Below, piece by piece: positions 18,403 to 26,759 of a DNA stretch of 64,000 bases. The position numbers and the translations under genes were made by a program. The stretch comes from Chryseobacterium sp. 52. GTDB lineage: Bacteria; Bacteroidota; Bacteroidia; Flavobacteriales; Weeksellaceae. The notes under the pieces were generated by a model. The model ran no database searches. It had not been told where the DNA came from and worked only from the letters and a program-made list of their open reading frames with translations. Positions within the stretch are counted from its first letter, which is position 1; each line of letters starts with the position of its first letter. The stretch covers positions 4,382,001 to 4,446,000 of the forward strand of contig NZ_PEEX01000001.1 in the NCBI RefSeq assembly GCF_002754245.1, written 5' to 3'.

Positions 18403-18434
18403 TTTCACCACATGGTGTAAAATATATACTTTTG
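18403..18434 (+). promoter_or_regulatory. Promoter with 19-bp dyad, upstream of the lipoprotein gene
   Basis: The dyad TTTCACC-N5-GTGTAAA occupies 18403-18421, and five bases later TACTTTTG (18427-18434) matches the Bacteroidota -7 consensus TAnnTTTG. TTTC of the left arm sits where the -33 box is expected. The same dyad with identical internal spacing and identical distance to the -7 box precedes the CDCL genes at 19275. Either a regulator binds the dyad or it is part of an alternative-sigma promoter. Confidence 0.6.
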
Positions 18435-18447
18435 CAAAAAATAGTTA

Positions 18448-19047
18448 ATGAAATACTTTGCGTTACTTATCTTCGCAGTCTTACCCATAATGTCGTGCAG
18501 TGGAAATGATGATTCAGTTACTGAAAATCCTAAGCCTGCAGAAAAAGAAGTATACAGCTTTGAGTACAAAAGTTACAGTGTACAGAGTATTTCCGCTTAT
18601 AAAGGTCCTTCCGGTCAAAAAACTGATCCTTCGGAATCTTATCTTAAGAATTACTGGAGCACTTATCAGGAGCCCAGCTGGAAAAAGATCAGTCTGGATC
18701 TGAAAACCAATTCACTACAGCTGATTTCAGGAACTTCTGCTGATAAAACTTACAGCATGAAGATTGAAAAAGATTCCATATTCATCAACGAAAATAATGA
18801 ATACAGCTTTATCGGAATTTTTAACAAAAGTGACGTTTCATTTACGCTCAAAAGATCATTCCGATATATCAAAAAAATGCCGAGAGAAAATGTCAATGCG
18901 CTTACTATTTCTCAGAAAGCAATTTTTGGAATCATCGGTTACCAGGATCTCTTTGGAAAAGGTGTTTTCAACAATCCTTCAGAAATGACCGAAACGGGGG
19001 ATGATATCCTTTGGAGTAATATTGATTATTACTATAAAAATCTATAA
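18448..19047 (+). CDS. Surface-type lipoprotein, candidate immunity factor for the CDCL pair
   Basis: The product is 199 residues. The lipobox is at about residues 14-17 (PIMSC), and the mature protein begins CSGNDD; acidic residues right after the lipidated Cys are a known surface-export signal of flavobacterial lipoproteins. The rest looks like a small beta-rich domain (FEYKSYSVQSISAY, TYSMKIEKDSIFINENNEYSFIGIFN) with no catalytic motif, and I do not recognise a family. Its promoter shares the dyad and spacing of the promoter of the next two genes, which encode pore-forming proteins. In Bacteroides a surface lipoprotein protects producers of such pores, so an immunity role is an inference from location and co-regulation, not from similarity. 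Confidence 0.8.
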   Translation: MKYFALLIFAVLPIMSCSGNDDSVTENPKPAEKEVYSFEYKSYSVQSISAYKGPSGQKTDPSESYLKNYWSTYQEPSWKKISLDLKTNSLQLISGTSADKTYSMKIEKDSIFINENNEYSFIGIFNKSDVSFTLKRSFRYIKKMPRENVNALTISQKAIFGIIGYQDLFGKGVFNNPSEMTETGDDILWSNIDYYYKNL

Positions 19048-19116
19048 AGAATTTAGACGATGTGTAATCAGATCCTAGAAATATCCTTTCATACATTTAT
19101 TTGATCTGAGAACAGC

Positions 19117-19149
19117 CTCCCCCAACAACTTATTGGGGGAGTTTTTTTT
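19117..19149 (+). terminator. Rho-independent terminator after the lipoprotein gene
   Basis: A perfect 9-bp stem (19117-19125 and 19133-19141) with a T-run of eight. It separates the lipoprotein transcript from the CDCL genes, which have their own promoter. Confidence 0.88.
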
Positions 19150-19274
19150 ATGAGTTATGTCATGTTTTGGGATTATTTCTTCACTAATATGGGAAGTATT
19201 TTAAATAATATCAATGAGTTATATTAAATTAATCTTTTATTAATAATGCTTAACAAAGATTTAATGACAATATA

Positions 19275-19306
19275 TTTCACCGACTAGTGTAAAAACTATA
19301 CTTTTA
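19275..19306 (+). promoter_or_regulatory. Promoter with 19-bp dyad, upstream of the CDCL pair
   Basis: TTTCACC-N5-GTGTAAA at 19275-19293, then five bases, then TACTTTTA (19299-19306) as a near-consensus -7 box. Layout and spacing equal those of the promoter at 18403. The start codon of the short CDCL gene follows at 19325. Confidence 0.6.
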
Positions 19307-19324
19307 GGATCTCAAATTTTACTT

Positions 19325-20401
19325 ATGAAAAGAATCATTTTACCTATTACATTACTGGTTGTAGCCAGTATTTCTTCAATTTCTTGTCGTCAGGATATTA
19401 ACGAAGACGCACAGACCGTTGTAGAGGGAGCAAAGGCTTCAAAAGGAGTTAATCCTGTTGTAACTTTACCTTCAAAGTATTTAAATTATGACGAAGTATC
19501 TGTAGGAGGAAAAGAATTGGCATCAAGTCAAAAAACAACTACAGTTACCCTAAACAGTGATCAAATGGTAGTTACTTCTCCCAACAAAACATTCATTGGA
19601 GGAGTTTATAATTCTACTACACTGGACAACCTTTCGTACACACCGATTAGTTATCCTGTGAAGCCTATCACGGTTTCTTATTCATTCCCTACAGACTTTA
19701 TTGTTGACACGATTGAAAAGCCTACGCTATCCAGCATGAGAAATTCAATATTCAAAGCTATGCAGAGTGCTAATTTCAGCGGTCAGCAGTCTCTGGCTTT
19801 TGACTATAACATCAAGCAGTTTTCTTATTACAGTGAACTTAAGATTGCTTTTGGGGCTAACGTAAATATCGGAAGTATTTTCAGCATCGATATCAGCGGA
19901 AGCAACAATAAGGTGAAAAAAACGACGGGGATCTTTGCTAAGTTTACTCAGAAGAATTTCACCATCGATATGGATCTTCCGGATAACGGCAATATTTTCA
20001 AAAATGAATCTGACCTGAATTTAGCGGCTTCTAAAAGTCCTGTTTACATCAACTCAATCACATACGGAAGACTGGGAATCATCTCTCTGGAATCTGATTA
20101 TTCTTACAACGAAACAGCTTTTGCATTAAAAGCAGCACTAAATGCTAAAATGGTGAACGGATCGATCAGCATTGATGTTCAGAGTAAAAAAATCCTTGAA
20201 GAATCTGATCTGAAAGTGTATATCCTTGGAGGTATCGGTTCTGATGCAGTACAGGTGGTACAGGGCTACACGGGCTTTATCAACTTTATTGTGAACGGAG
20301 GCCAATTTACAGCTAACGCTCCTGGAGTTCCAATCAACTTTACAGCGGCTCATGCAGGTGATAATTCTGTATACTATACAACGTTTACGGTAGAAAAATA
20401 A
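19325..20401 (+). CDS. Cholesterol-dependent-cytolysin-like pore former, short subunit
   Basis: The product is 358 residues with a lipoprotein signal peptide (Cys21). It aligns with the core of cholesterol-dependent cytolysins such as perfringolysin O: SYYSELKIAFG (168-177), FTQKNFTIDMDLPD (207-220), PVYINSITYGRLG (239-251, the best family signature), VYILGGIG (298-305) and APGVPINFT (332-340). The cholesterol-binding domain 4 and its Trp-rich undecapeptide are absent; the protein ends right after the core. This is the short form of Bacteroidota CDC-like (CDCL) proteins, which pair with a long form to build MAC-like pores. The partner gene begins 2 bases after its stop, so they form an operon. 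Confidence 0.9.
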   Translation: MKRIILPITLLVVASISSISCRQDINEDAQTVVEGAKASKGVNPVVTLPSKYLNYDEVSVGGKELASSQKTTTVTLNSDQMVVTSPNKTFIGGVYNSTTLDNLSYTPISYPVKPITVSYSFPTDFIVDTIEKPTLSSMRNSIFKAMQSANFSGQQSLAFDYNIKQFSYYSELKIAFGANVNIGSIFSIDISGSNNKVKKTTGIFAKFTQKNFTIDMDLPDNGNIFKNESDLNLAASKSPVYINSITYGRLGIISLESDYSYNETAFALKAALNAKMVNGSISIDVQSKKILEESDLKVYILGGIGSDAVQVVQGYTGFINFIVNGGQFTANAPGVPINFTAAHAGDNSVYYTTFTVEK

Positions 20402-20403
20402 GC

Positions 20404-21876
20404 ATGAAAAAACTGATATTACTAATGGCAGCTATCTCTATAGCTGCCTTAGAAAGTTGTACGAATGAGCTTTCTAAAATTGATAATGAAGAACTGTCCC
20501 GTGCCCCGCAACAGGTGGTGAACATCACTTCATTCGGGACTTATCCATCGGCACTTTCTTCCTTCAACAACAGGAGCATGCTCAGTAAAGGAGGTAATGC
20601 TGAGGAATTCACAGAAACGAAAGAGTTTGAATCTTCGGAATCTATAGTGCTTCCGCATCTGCAGATGTATATTTTCCCGGGATCTCTGCTGAAAGGGAAC
20701 TCTATACAGAATATGGATTTTAAGCCTATCAGTGCTTCTGTAAAGCCCGTTACCGTTTCTATGTCTATTCCGGCTCTGAATAAAAAAACAGCCTTCACAA
20801 TTGATCAACCTTCTCTATCCAAAACCAGACAGTTGGTACAGGATTATATCCAGTCTGCTGATTTTACACAGAACGGAACGTTGAGCTACAGTGTTGAGCA
20901 GTTTACGTCTTATGATGAGCTTAAAGTCGCTTTCGGATCCAATGTGAATACAAGGTCTTTATTTGGGAAAAATTCTACATCTACCAATATTGAAGAAGGG
21001 ATGATTGCCAAAAGAACCGGGTTCTATGTGAAGTTTTACCAGACGTCTTTCACGCTGGATATGGATGTTCCTGCAGGATCGCTTGTGAATGACAATAATT
21101 TTGACAGCGGCGGTGTAGAACCGGTATATGTAAACTCTATTTCTTATGGAAGAATGGGTGTTTTAACGATCGAAACCAATGAGCTGGTAGAAACAGCAAG
21201 AACAACGATCAATGAGTCTTTCAGTAAATTGTTTGTCAAAGGCGAAAGCTATCTGACGCAGGATGAGAAAAACTTTCTGAACGGAGCAGATTTCAATCTT
21301 TATATGATAGGAGGCAGCGGGGTTACTGCGGCACAGTCTTTCAAGGGTTATGAAGCTTTTGTAAATCATATTTCAAAGGGAACGTTCTCAAAAAGTCAGC
21401 CTGGTGTTCCTATTTTCTGCTCATACTCTTATTTAAAGGATAATTCTCCGGTAAAAACAACCTTTAAATTTGATATTAAAAATCCACCGGTTTATGTAAA
21501 ACTTGTGAAAGAAAATATCACCACCGGCCGTAACAGGAATGTGGACCTAAAACTGCATTTCTATTCCAGTAAGAGCCAGACCAATACGATTGCGCATCCG
21601 GCTATCCGCTTTGTGATTAATAAAATATCAAGAGTAGGGAAAAAAAATAACGGTTTGTATGGACCATTCACCTACACAACCACCAATGAGCCAATTATTC
21701 TTCAAAATGCCGGAATGAATATTAATATGAGCCTTCCTAATCAGGTCCTGTCCCGTGAAAGCGGGCCTTGTATGCCAAGAGGGAGATTCGGCTGTGAAGT
21801 TGTTCCCACCTATGAAGAAGATGTGGAATACAGTCTCGCTCCAAGTGATAAGTACAATTATATTGTTATTGACTAA
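20404..21876 (+). CDS. Cholesterol-dependent-cytolysin-like pore former, long subunit
   Basis: The product is 490 residues with a lipoprotein-type signal (Cys19; the LESC lipobox is slightly atypical). The CDC-like core matches that of the short subunit: SYDELKVAFGSNVN (169-182), FYQTSFTLDMDVP (211-223), PVYVNSISYGRMG (240-252), LYMIGGSG (299-306) and QPGVPIFCSY (332-341). Unlike the short form it has about 130 additional C-terminal residues (358-490), beta-rich, with two cysteines in PCMPRGRFGC (456-464) that may form a disulfide. This extension is unrelated by eye to CDC domain 4. In studied CDCL pairs the long subunit must be proteolytically activated. Start 2 bases after the short subunit stop. 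Confidence 0.88.
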   Translation: MKKLILLMAAISIAALESCTNELSKIDNEELSRAPQQVVNITSFGTYPSALSSFNNRSMLSKGGNAEEFTETKEFESSESIVLPHLQMYIFPGSLLKGNSIQNMDFKPISASVKPVTVSMSIPALNKKTAFTIDQPSLSKTRQLVQDYIQSADFTQNGTLSYSVEQFTSYDELKVAFGSNVNTRSLFGKNSTSTNIEEGMIAKRTGFYVKFYQTSFTLDMDVPAGSLVNDNNFDSGGVEPVYVNSISYGRMGVLTIETNELVETARTTINESFSKLFVKGESYLTQDEKNFLNGADFNLYMIGGSGVTAAQSFKGYEAFVNHISKGTFSKSQPGVPIFCSYSYLKDNSPVKTTFKFDIKNPPVYVKLVKENITTGRNRNVDLKLHFYSSKSQTNTIAHPAIRFVINKISRVGKKNNGLYGPFTYTTTNEPIILQNAGMNINMSLPNQVLSRESGPCMPRGRFGCEVVPTYEEDVEYSLAPSDKYNYIVID

Positions 21877-21941
21877 AAAGTCAGCTTAACAGATGTATAA
21901 TCATATGAGTGAATATTCTTATTATGATTTAATCTGAACAG

Positions 21942-21970
21942 AAACTCCCCGGACTTCGTCCGGGGAGTTT
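21942..21970. terminator. Bidirectional rho-independent terminator
   Basis: A perfect 13-bp stem (21942-21954 and 21958-21970) with a TTC loop, between the CDCL operon and the convergent thioredoxin gene. Confidence 0.88.
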
Positions 21971-21973
21971 TGT

Positions 21974-22492
21974 TTATTTATCTTTTTTCACAAATACTTT
22001 CTGAATGGTCAGAAGTTCCTGTTTACTCATTTTTGAACTTTTTTCCAGCTTAGCCAGAAATGAGGAAACTTCCTCTGGTGTTGCTGGTGATCCTAAATTG
22101 TCCCCTTTACTGTCAAAGGAATCGGCAAGCACTTCACCTTTTGGATTTAATACCAGCCAGAAAGGAAGTCCGGCATTTTCTCCTTTGTATTTATTCATGA
22201 GTTCCTGTCCGCCGGGATTTTCAAGTTTTTTCTTTTCTCCTCTTTCCTGAACATCGATGTAGGTCGTTACAAATTTCTTATCAAAAATAGGCTTGGTTTC
22301 GGGAAGGTTCATATTTTTTTCCATCAGCTTGCACCAGCCGCACCATGAAGCATGGAATACCAGCAAAACGTTTTTCTTTTGGGCTTTAGCTTCGGTAAGG
22401 GCTTTGTTCAATTCTATATCTGCCTTTTCCTGGGCAGCGTTCAACTGGAAAAGAAATAATGAGGCAACAAGGATTACTTTTAAAAGTTTCAT
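21974..22492 (-). CDS. Periplasmic thioredoxin-family protein
   Basis: The product is 172 residues with an N-terminal signal peptide (MKLLKVILVASLFLFQLNAA). The redox motif is HASWCGWC (Cys51, Cys54) followed by KLMEKN, and the fold continues to GLPFWLVLNPKGEVLADS with the cis-proline context. It resembles the thioredoxin_7/DUF255-type proteins of Bacteroidota, which reduce disulfides or support cytochrome c maturation outside the cytoplasm. The extra C-terminal tail (residues 135-172) is Lys-rich. It is convergent with the CDCL operon and apparently monocistronic. Confidence 0.9.
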   Translation of the reverse strand: MKLLKVILVASLFLFQLNAAQEKADIELNKALTEAKAQKKNVLLVFHASWCGWCKLMEKNMNLPETKPIFDKKFVTTYIDVQERGEKKKLENPGGQELMNKYKGENAGLPFWLVLNPKGEVLADSFDSKGDNLGSPATPEEVSSFLAKLEKSSKMSKQELLTIQKVFVKKDK

Positions 22493-22663
22493 TTAAATTT
22501 TGTTTGGGGTTTACTGATACGAATTTAACTATTTTTCCTGTGATATCTTTTACTTATCCTTTCATGCTAATACTTAATTTACCAAGAAAAATGTATATGA
22601 ATAATAATTCATTATTTACAAACAATACAAAGTTTTTATGATTAATACTTTGAGCCTTTATAT

Positions 22664-22698
22664 AAAAAAACGGCTTCTATTATTGAAGCCGTTTTTTT
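22664..22698. terminator. Terminator after the Lys-rich repeat gene
   Basis: Arms AAAAAACGGCTTC (about 22665-22677) and GAAGCCGTTTTTT (about 22685-22697) with a seven-base loop. Lies just past the stop of the minus-strand gene at 22715 and works for either direction. Confidence 0.85.
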
Positions 22699-22714
22699 TA
22701 TTTCTCCTGAAAAA

Positions 22715-23047
22715 CTATTTTTTTAAATCTGCTTTTACATCTTTATAACCATCTGCAACTGCATCTGCACCTTTTACAGCGGTCTTTTTAACGCTTTTCG
22801 CACCTTTGGTTGCTGTTTTACCAACCCATTTTGTGCCTTTTTTAACACCTTTTTTTGTAGCTTTAGTTCCTTTCTGAGCTTTGTCTCCCACCCATTCTGC
22901 ACCATTTTTAACTCCTTTTTCTGTTGCTTTTGCCCCTTTTTCAATGGCAGTGCCTACATTTTTCGCTTCTTGTTTTACCGTTTCCTGGGCGTGAACAGCT
23001 GTTGCAAATAAACCGAACGCTAATAAGGTCAATACATTCTTTTTCAT
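22715..23047 (-). CDS. Secreted Lys/Ala/Gly-rich repeat protein
   Basis: The product is 110 residues: a signal peptide (MKKNVLTLLAFGLFATAVHA/Q) and then a strongly basic region built from imperfect units around KGTKATKKGVKKGTKWVG, with GAEWVGDKAQ and GTKWVGKTAT as matched copies. The spacing of Lys, Thr, Ala and Gly suggests an amphipathic or extended basic chain, rather like histone-H1-type tails. It could bind anionic surfaces such as peptidoglycan, LPS or extracellular DNA, but no family is recognised and the function is unknown. It is followed by its own terminator. Confidence 0.75.
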   Translation of the reverse strand: MKKNVLTLLAFGLFATAVHAQETVKQEAKNVGTAIEKGAKATEKGVKNGAEWVGDKAQKGTKATKKGVKKGTKWVGKTATKGAKSVKKTAVKGADAVADGYKDVKADLKK

Positions 23048-23131
23048 CTCGTCTTTTTTTAAGTTAGTTTGATCAATATAACATAAAGCAAGCCAAACTT
23101 ATATCATCAGCTCCTCCAATGTTCAAAACTA

Positions 23132-24241
23132 TCACTTCAGAACAGTTTCATCCGCTGAAATGCGTTGAAAGGAAATTAAAGGCTTTTTCTTCTGTAAGAT
23201 ATCTAATAAAGTCTGAACTGAAAACGTCAGAATAATATAAAGCAGTATAAGCATTAAAACAGATCCAATTCCATTTTGTCTGTATCCGAAAATACCTTTG
23301 CCCCAGGAAATTAATATCCATTGGATCATATACATTGATGTCAGATTTTTGCTGCAGTATTTTAGAATTCTGATCAATCCGTTTTCTTTAATATTTGAGG
23401 TAATTCTGAAAATAGCCCATAGAAAAAACAGGGTCCATCCAGCAAAGTAAATAACACCTCCTGGACCCATATGGTAAAAACCATTGTAATTATATTCACC
23501 ATATAAAAATACTAAAGGAGCACCAATAGCTATGAACACCAATCCTACATACAGCATATTCCTGAATAACTTCTTACTGTCATGGTTCAACTCCAGAAAC
23601 CACTTTCCGAAAAACATCCCGATGATAATAAAAGACATCCACGGAAAAACCGGAAAATAGATATAAGCAGGATAATCATTACTGAAAAAAAGATCTGAGA
23701 TGTAATTGACAACAGGATAATCTATATTAATTCCGCTAACTTCTCTTGAAACCAACGCGATCAACAATCCTATAGCCAGAATACCATATTTATTTTTTAC
23801 ATATTCCCTGATAAAACCAACAAACAGTAAGGAAATTCCCGCCAACTGTAAGATATCCCCCAGCATAACCAGGTACATATACTGTTGCTCTATCGGGCCG
23901 TGCCATCCATATTTCTGAATAAAATGATCGGGAGCGAAACCCAAAACAGCAGGAATAATAAATTTCATAAAATTCATGAAAAAAGCGGCTAACAAAAGTA
24001 AACCACCGCGTTGTATTGAGCTTTTAAGACTCTGATGACTGGAAGTCATAAATGTGATTCCCATACAGATGAGAAAAATAGACGTTCCTCTGCCCAGAAA
24101 GACAATAAAACTCCCAATAACGGTATCTGACTGCGATTTCACATTCGCATAAATGAGTAAGGTATGGATGATGATCATTCCAATGACACTCATTCCTTTT
24201 ATTAAATCCAGTGCTGCAATTCTTTTACTTTTCTGTTCCAT
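23132..24241 (-). CDS. Membrane acetyltransferase-like protein (HGSNAT/DUF1624 type)
   Basis: The product is 369 residues with about ten hydrophobic helices. The N-terminus RIAALDLIKGMSVIGMIIIHTLL fits the start of the heparan-alpha-glucosaminide N-acetyltransferase-like domain family (and the related DUF418/acyltransferase_3 groups), in which an Asp and His in the first helices serve transmembrane acyl transfer. FLGRGTSIFLICMGITF is a second recurrent block. The donor and acceptor are unknown; modification of a cell-envelope sugar is the usual guess. The gene stands alone between a repeat-protein gene and dnaK. Confidence 0.7.
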   Translation of the reverse strand: MEQKSKRIAALDLIKGMSVIGMIIIHTLLIYANVKSQSDTVIGSFIVFLGRGTSIFLICMGITFMTSSHQSLKSSIQRGGLLLLAAFFMNFMKFIIPAVLGFAPDHFIQKYGWHGPIEQQYMYLVMLGDILQLAGISLLFVGFIREYVKNKYGILAIGLLIALVSREVSGINIDYPVVNYISDLFFSNDYPAYIYFPVFPWMSFIIIGMFFGKWFLELNHDSKKLFRNMLYVGLVFIAIGAPLVFLYGEYNYNGFYHMGPGGVIYFAGWTLFFLWAIFRITSNIKENGLIRILKYCSKNLTSMYMIQWILISWGKGIFGYRQNGIGSVLMLILLYIILTFSVQTLLDILQKKKPLISFQRISADETVLK

Positions 24242-24601
24242 AGTTTTTTTAAGTTTTTAATAGAGCTACAAATCGGATCGCGAATAATTGATTGAGATTA
24301 TCCGATTACCGTTTTGCGGGAATACATATTGAGTTTTTAATATTAATATTTATTTATTCTAAATAAAAACAAATATACATATTAAAAGTAAACAAAGATT
24401 TATTTCATTTATAAATTATCATGAATTTCAATTAACAATTCTCAAACTATTCTCCTCATACAGACCGGAAAAACAACAGAAACAAGCACTAGCTTTCACT
24501 TCAAAAAACCATCAGTAAAGATGTATTACAATAAAAAGCCGCAGTAAAACAATGTTTTACTGCGGCTGTATCATTTAATGTAAGGGGTACTTACAAACTA
24601 T
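24242..24601. other. Intergenic region without a gene
   Basis: About 360 AT-rich bases between the membrane acetyltransferase and dnaK. On the minus strand a TATATTTG -7-like box lies at 24377-24370, about 130 bases before the acetyltransferase start, with a TTTG at 24396-24393 but only 15 bases between them. At the dnaK end lies that gene's terminator (24538-24566). I see no coding sequence. Confidence 0.5.
24538..24566 (-). terminator. dnaK terminator
   Basis: A perfect 13-bp stem (24538-24550 and 24554-24566) with a 3-base loop; on the minus strand it is followed by a T-run. It lies about 35 bases past the dnaK stop. Confidence 0.85.
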
Positions 24602-26503
24602 TTACTTTACTTCTTCGAAGTCAGCATCCTGTACATCATCCGCTGCACCTGCATTACCTCCAGGGTTTTGACCTGCTCCTGCATTTGCACCTTCAGCCTG
24701 TTGTCCTGCTGCATACATTTCTTCTGAAGCTGCCATCCAAGCTGCATCTAAAGCTTCTGTTTTAGCTTTCACATCATCAACATTTTTAGCTTCGAAAGCG
24801 ATCTTCAATTCTCCGTGAGCGGCTTCAACTGCTGCTTTTTTGTCAGCAGATAATTTGTCACCGAATTCTTTCAACTGCTTTTCAGTCTGGAAGATCAATC
24901 CGTCAGCTTTGTTGAAGACCTCAACTTCTTCTTTTCTCTTAGCATCTGCTACAGAGTTTTCCTGAGCTTCTTTCTTCATTCTTTCGATTTCTTCGTCAGA
25001 AAGACCTGAAGACGCCTGAATTTTGATCGTTTGTTCTTTTCCTGTCCCTTTATCTTTAGCAGAAACGCTTAAGATACCGTTAGCATCAATATCGAAAGTT
25101 ACTTCGATCTGAGGAACTCCTCTTGGTGCTGGTGGAATATCTGCAAGATCAAATCTTCCGATCTCTTTGTTATCGTTGAACATTGATCTTTCTCCCTGTC
25201 CTACTCTGATGCTTACAGCCGGCTGGTTGTCAGAAGCTGTAGAGAATACTTCAGATTTTTTAGTTGGGATCGTTGTGTTTGCTTCAATTAATTTAGTGAA
25301 AACAGAACCCATTGTTTCGATACCTAGAGAAAGCGGTGTAACGTCAAGAAGCAATACATCTTTTACGTCTCCTGTCAATACTCCTCCCTGAATAGCAGCT
25401 CCAACAGCAACTACCTCATCCGGGTTAACTCCTTTTGAAGGTTTTTTACCGAAGAATTTTTCTACTTCTTCCTGAATGATCGGGATTCTTGTAGAACCAC
25501 CTACCAAGATTACTTCGTCAATTTCAGAAGTTGATAAACCTGCATCTTTCAATGCTTTTGCTACCGGCTCCATAGATCTTCTTACAAGATCAGAAGCTAA
25601 TTGCTCGAATTTAGCTTTAGTTAAGGACTTTACTAAGTGTTTAGGACCTGTAGCTGTAGCCGTGATATAAGGTAAGTTGATTTCAGTTTGTGCAGAAGAA
25701 GACAATTCAATTTTTGCTTTTTCAGCAGCTTCTTTTAATCTCTGAAGTGCAATAGCATCAGTTTTTAATTCTACTCCTTCTTCAGCTTTAAACTCGTCTG
25801 CCATCCAGTTGATGATCACATCATCAAAGTCATCTCCTCCTAAGTGAGTATCACCGTTAGTAGACAATACTTCGAATACACCATCTCCTAAATCAAGGAT
25901 AGAGATATCGAAAGTACCTCCTCCAAGGTCATATACAGCGATCTTCTGATCTTTGTGGCTTTTATCCAAACCGTAAGCTAATGCTGCAGCTGTAGGCTCG
26001 TTGATGATTCTTTCTACGATAAGACCTGCAATTTCTCCAGCTTCTTTAGTAGCTTGTCTCTGTGCATCGTTGAAATAAGCAGGAACAGTGATTACCGCTC
26101 TTGTTACTTCCTGTCCAAGATAATCTTCAGCAGTTTTCTTCATTTTCTGAAGCGTCATTGCAGAAATTTCCTGTGGTGTATATTCTCTGTCGTCGATTTT
26201 TACTTTTACTGTATCGTTCGGTCCAGCTACTACTTCATAAGGTACTCTTGAGATTTCTTTAGCATCTTCTTTAAAATGAGTTCCAATAAATCTTTTGATA
26301 GAGTATACCGTTTTCTTTGGATTCGTCACAGCCTGTCTTTTTGCAGGATCCCCTACTTTTCTTTCACCATCTTCTGTAAATGCTACAATAGACGGAGTCG
26401 TTCTTTTACCTTCTGCGTTAGGGATAACAACAGGGTCTTTCCCTTCCATTACAGCAACACAAGAGTTGGTTGTTCCTAAGTCAATTCCAATTATTTTACT
26501 CAT
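24602..26503 (-). CDS. dnaK: Molecular chaperone DnaK (Hsp70)
   Basis: The product is 633 residues, standard Hsp70 length. The nucleotide-binding domain begins [14 protein letters not shown] and contains [10 protein letters not shown] and [10 protein letters not shown]; the substrate-binding domain follows ([16 protein letters not shown]), and the C-terminus ends in an acidic [12 protein letters not shown] tail. It folds and protects cytoplasmic proteins with DnaJ and GrpE, which are not adjacent here. A perfect 7-1-7 inverted repeat lies 73-87 bases before the start codon and may be part of its regulation. No CIRCE element is visible. Confidence 0.98.
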   Translation of the reverse strand: MSKIIGIDLGTTNSCVAVMEGKDPVVIPNAEGKRTTPSIVAFTEDGERKVGDPAKRQAVTNPKKTVYSIKRFIGTHFKEDAKEISRVPYEVVAGPNDTVKVKIDDREYTPQEISAMTLQKMKKTAEDYLGQEVTRAVITVPAYFNDAQRQATKEAGEIAGLIVERIINEPTAAALAYGLDKSHKDQKIAVYDLGGGTFDISILDLGDGVFEVLSTNGDTHLGGDDFDDVIINWMADEFKAEEGVELKTDAIALQRLKEAAEKAKIELSSSAQTEINLPYITATATGPKHLVKSLTKAKFEQLASDLVRRSMEPVAKALKDAGLSTSEIDEVILVGGSTRIPIIQEEVEKFFGKKPSKGVNPDEVVAVGAAIQGGVLTGDVKDVLLLDVTPLSLGIETMGSVFTKLIEANTTIPTKKSEVFSTASDNQPAVSIRVGQGERSMFNDNKEIGRFDLADIPPAPRGVPQIEVTFDIDANGILSVSAKDKGTGKEQTIKIQASSGLSDEEIERMKKEAQENSVADAKRKEEVEVFNKADGLIFQTEKQLKEFGDKLSADKKAAVEAAHGELKIAFEAKNVDDVKAKTEALDAAWMAASEEMYAAGQQAEGANAGAGQNPGGNAGAADDVQDADFEEVK

Positions 26504-26575
26504 AATATTTATATTTTTTCTAATTTTTATATTTTAATTTACACTCTCAATTTCTCAATATCTGTACCATATCAT

Positions 26576-26590
26576 ATTTTGTGACAAAAT
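26576..26590. promoter_or_regulatory. Inverted repeat upstream of dnaK
   Basis: ATTTTGT-G-ACAAAAT, a perfect dyad with one central base, read as ATTTTGTCACAAAAT toward dnaK and preceded there by CTGTC, giving a GTCA repeat. It lies between dnaK and ppk1, nearer dnaK. It may be an operator or stress-promoter element; no known heat-shock operator consensus fits exactly. Confidence 0.4.
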
Positions 26591-26759
26591 GACAGAATCC
26601 AAAATATCCGTCGCCAATAATCTCTTCCAGATTATGTTAAATTGTACTATTCAAGACAGTTTGAACATCAGGAATCTTTAAAAATTAATCAAAGTTTAAC
26701 CTTAGAAATAGCAAATAAACTTTACGAATTAGTATTTTTGATAAAATATATACTTTAGA

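Noticed and set aside
26504..26759. A CIRCE element (heat-shock operator) upstream of dnaK
   Set aside because: I looked for TTAGCACTC-N9-GAGTGCTAA and found only a partial GAGTGTAA fragment, which is not convincing.
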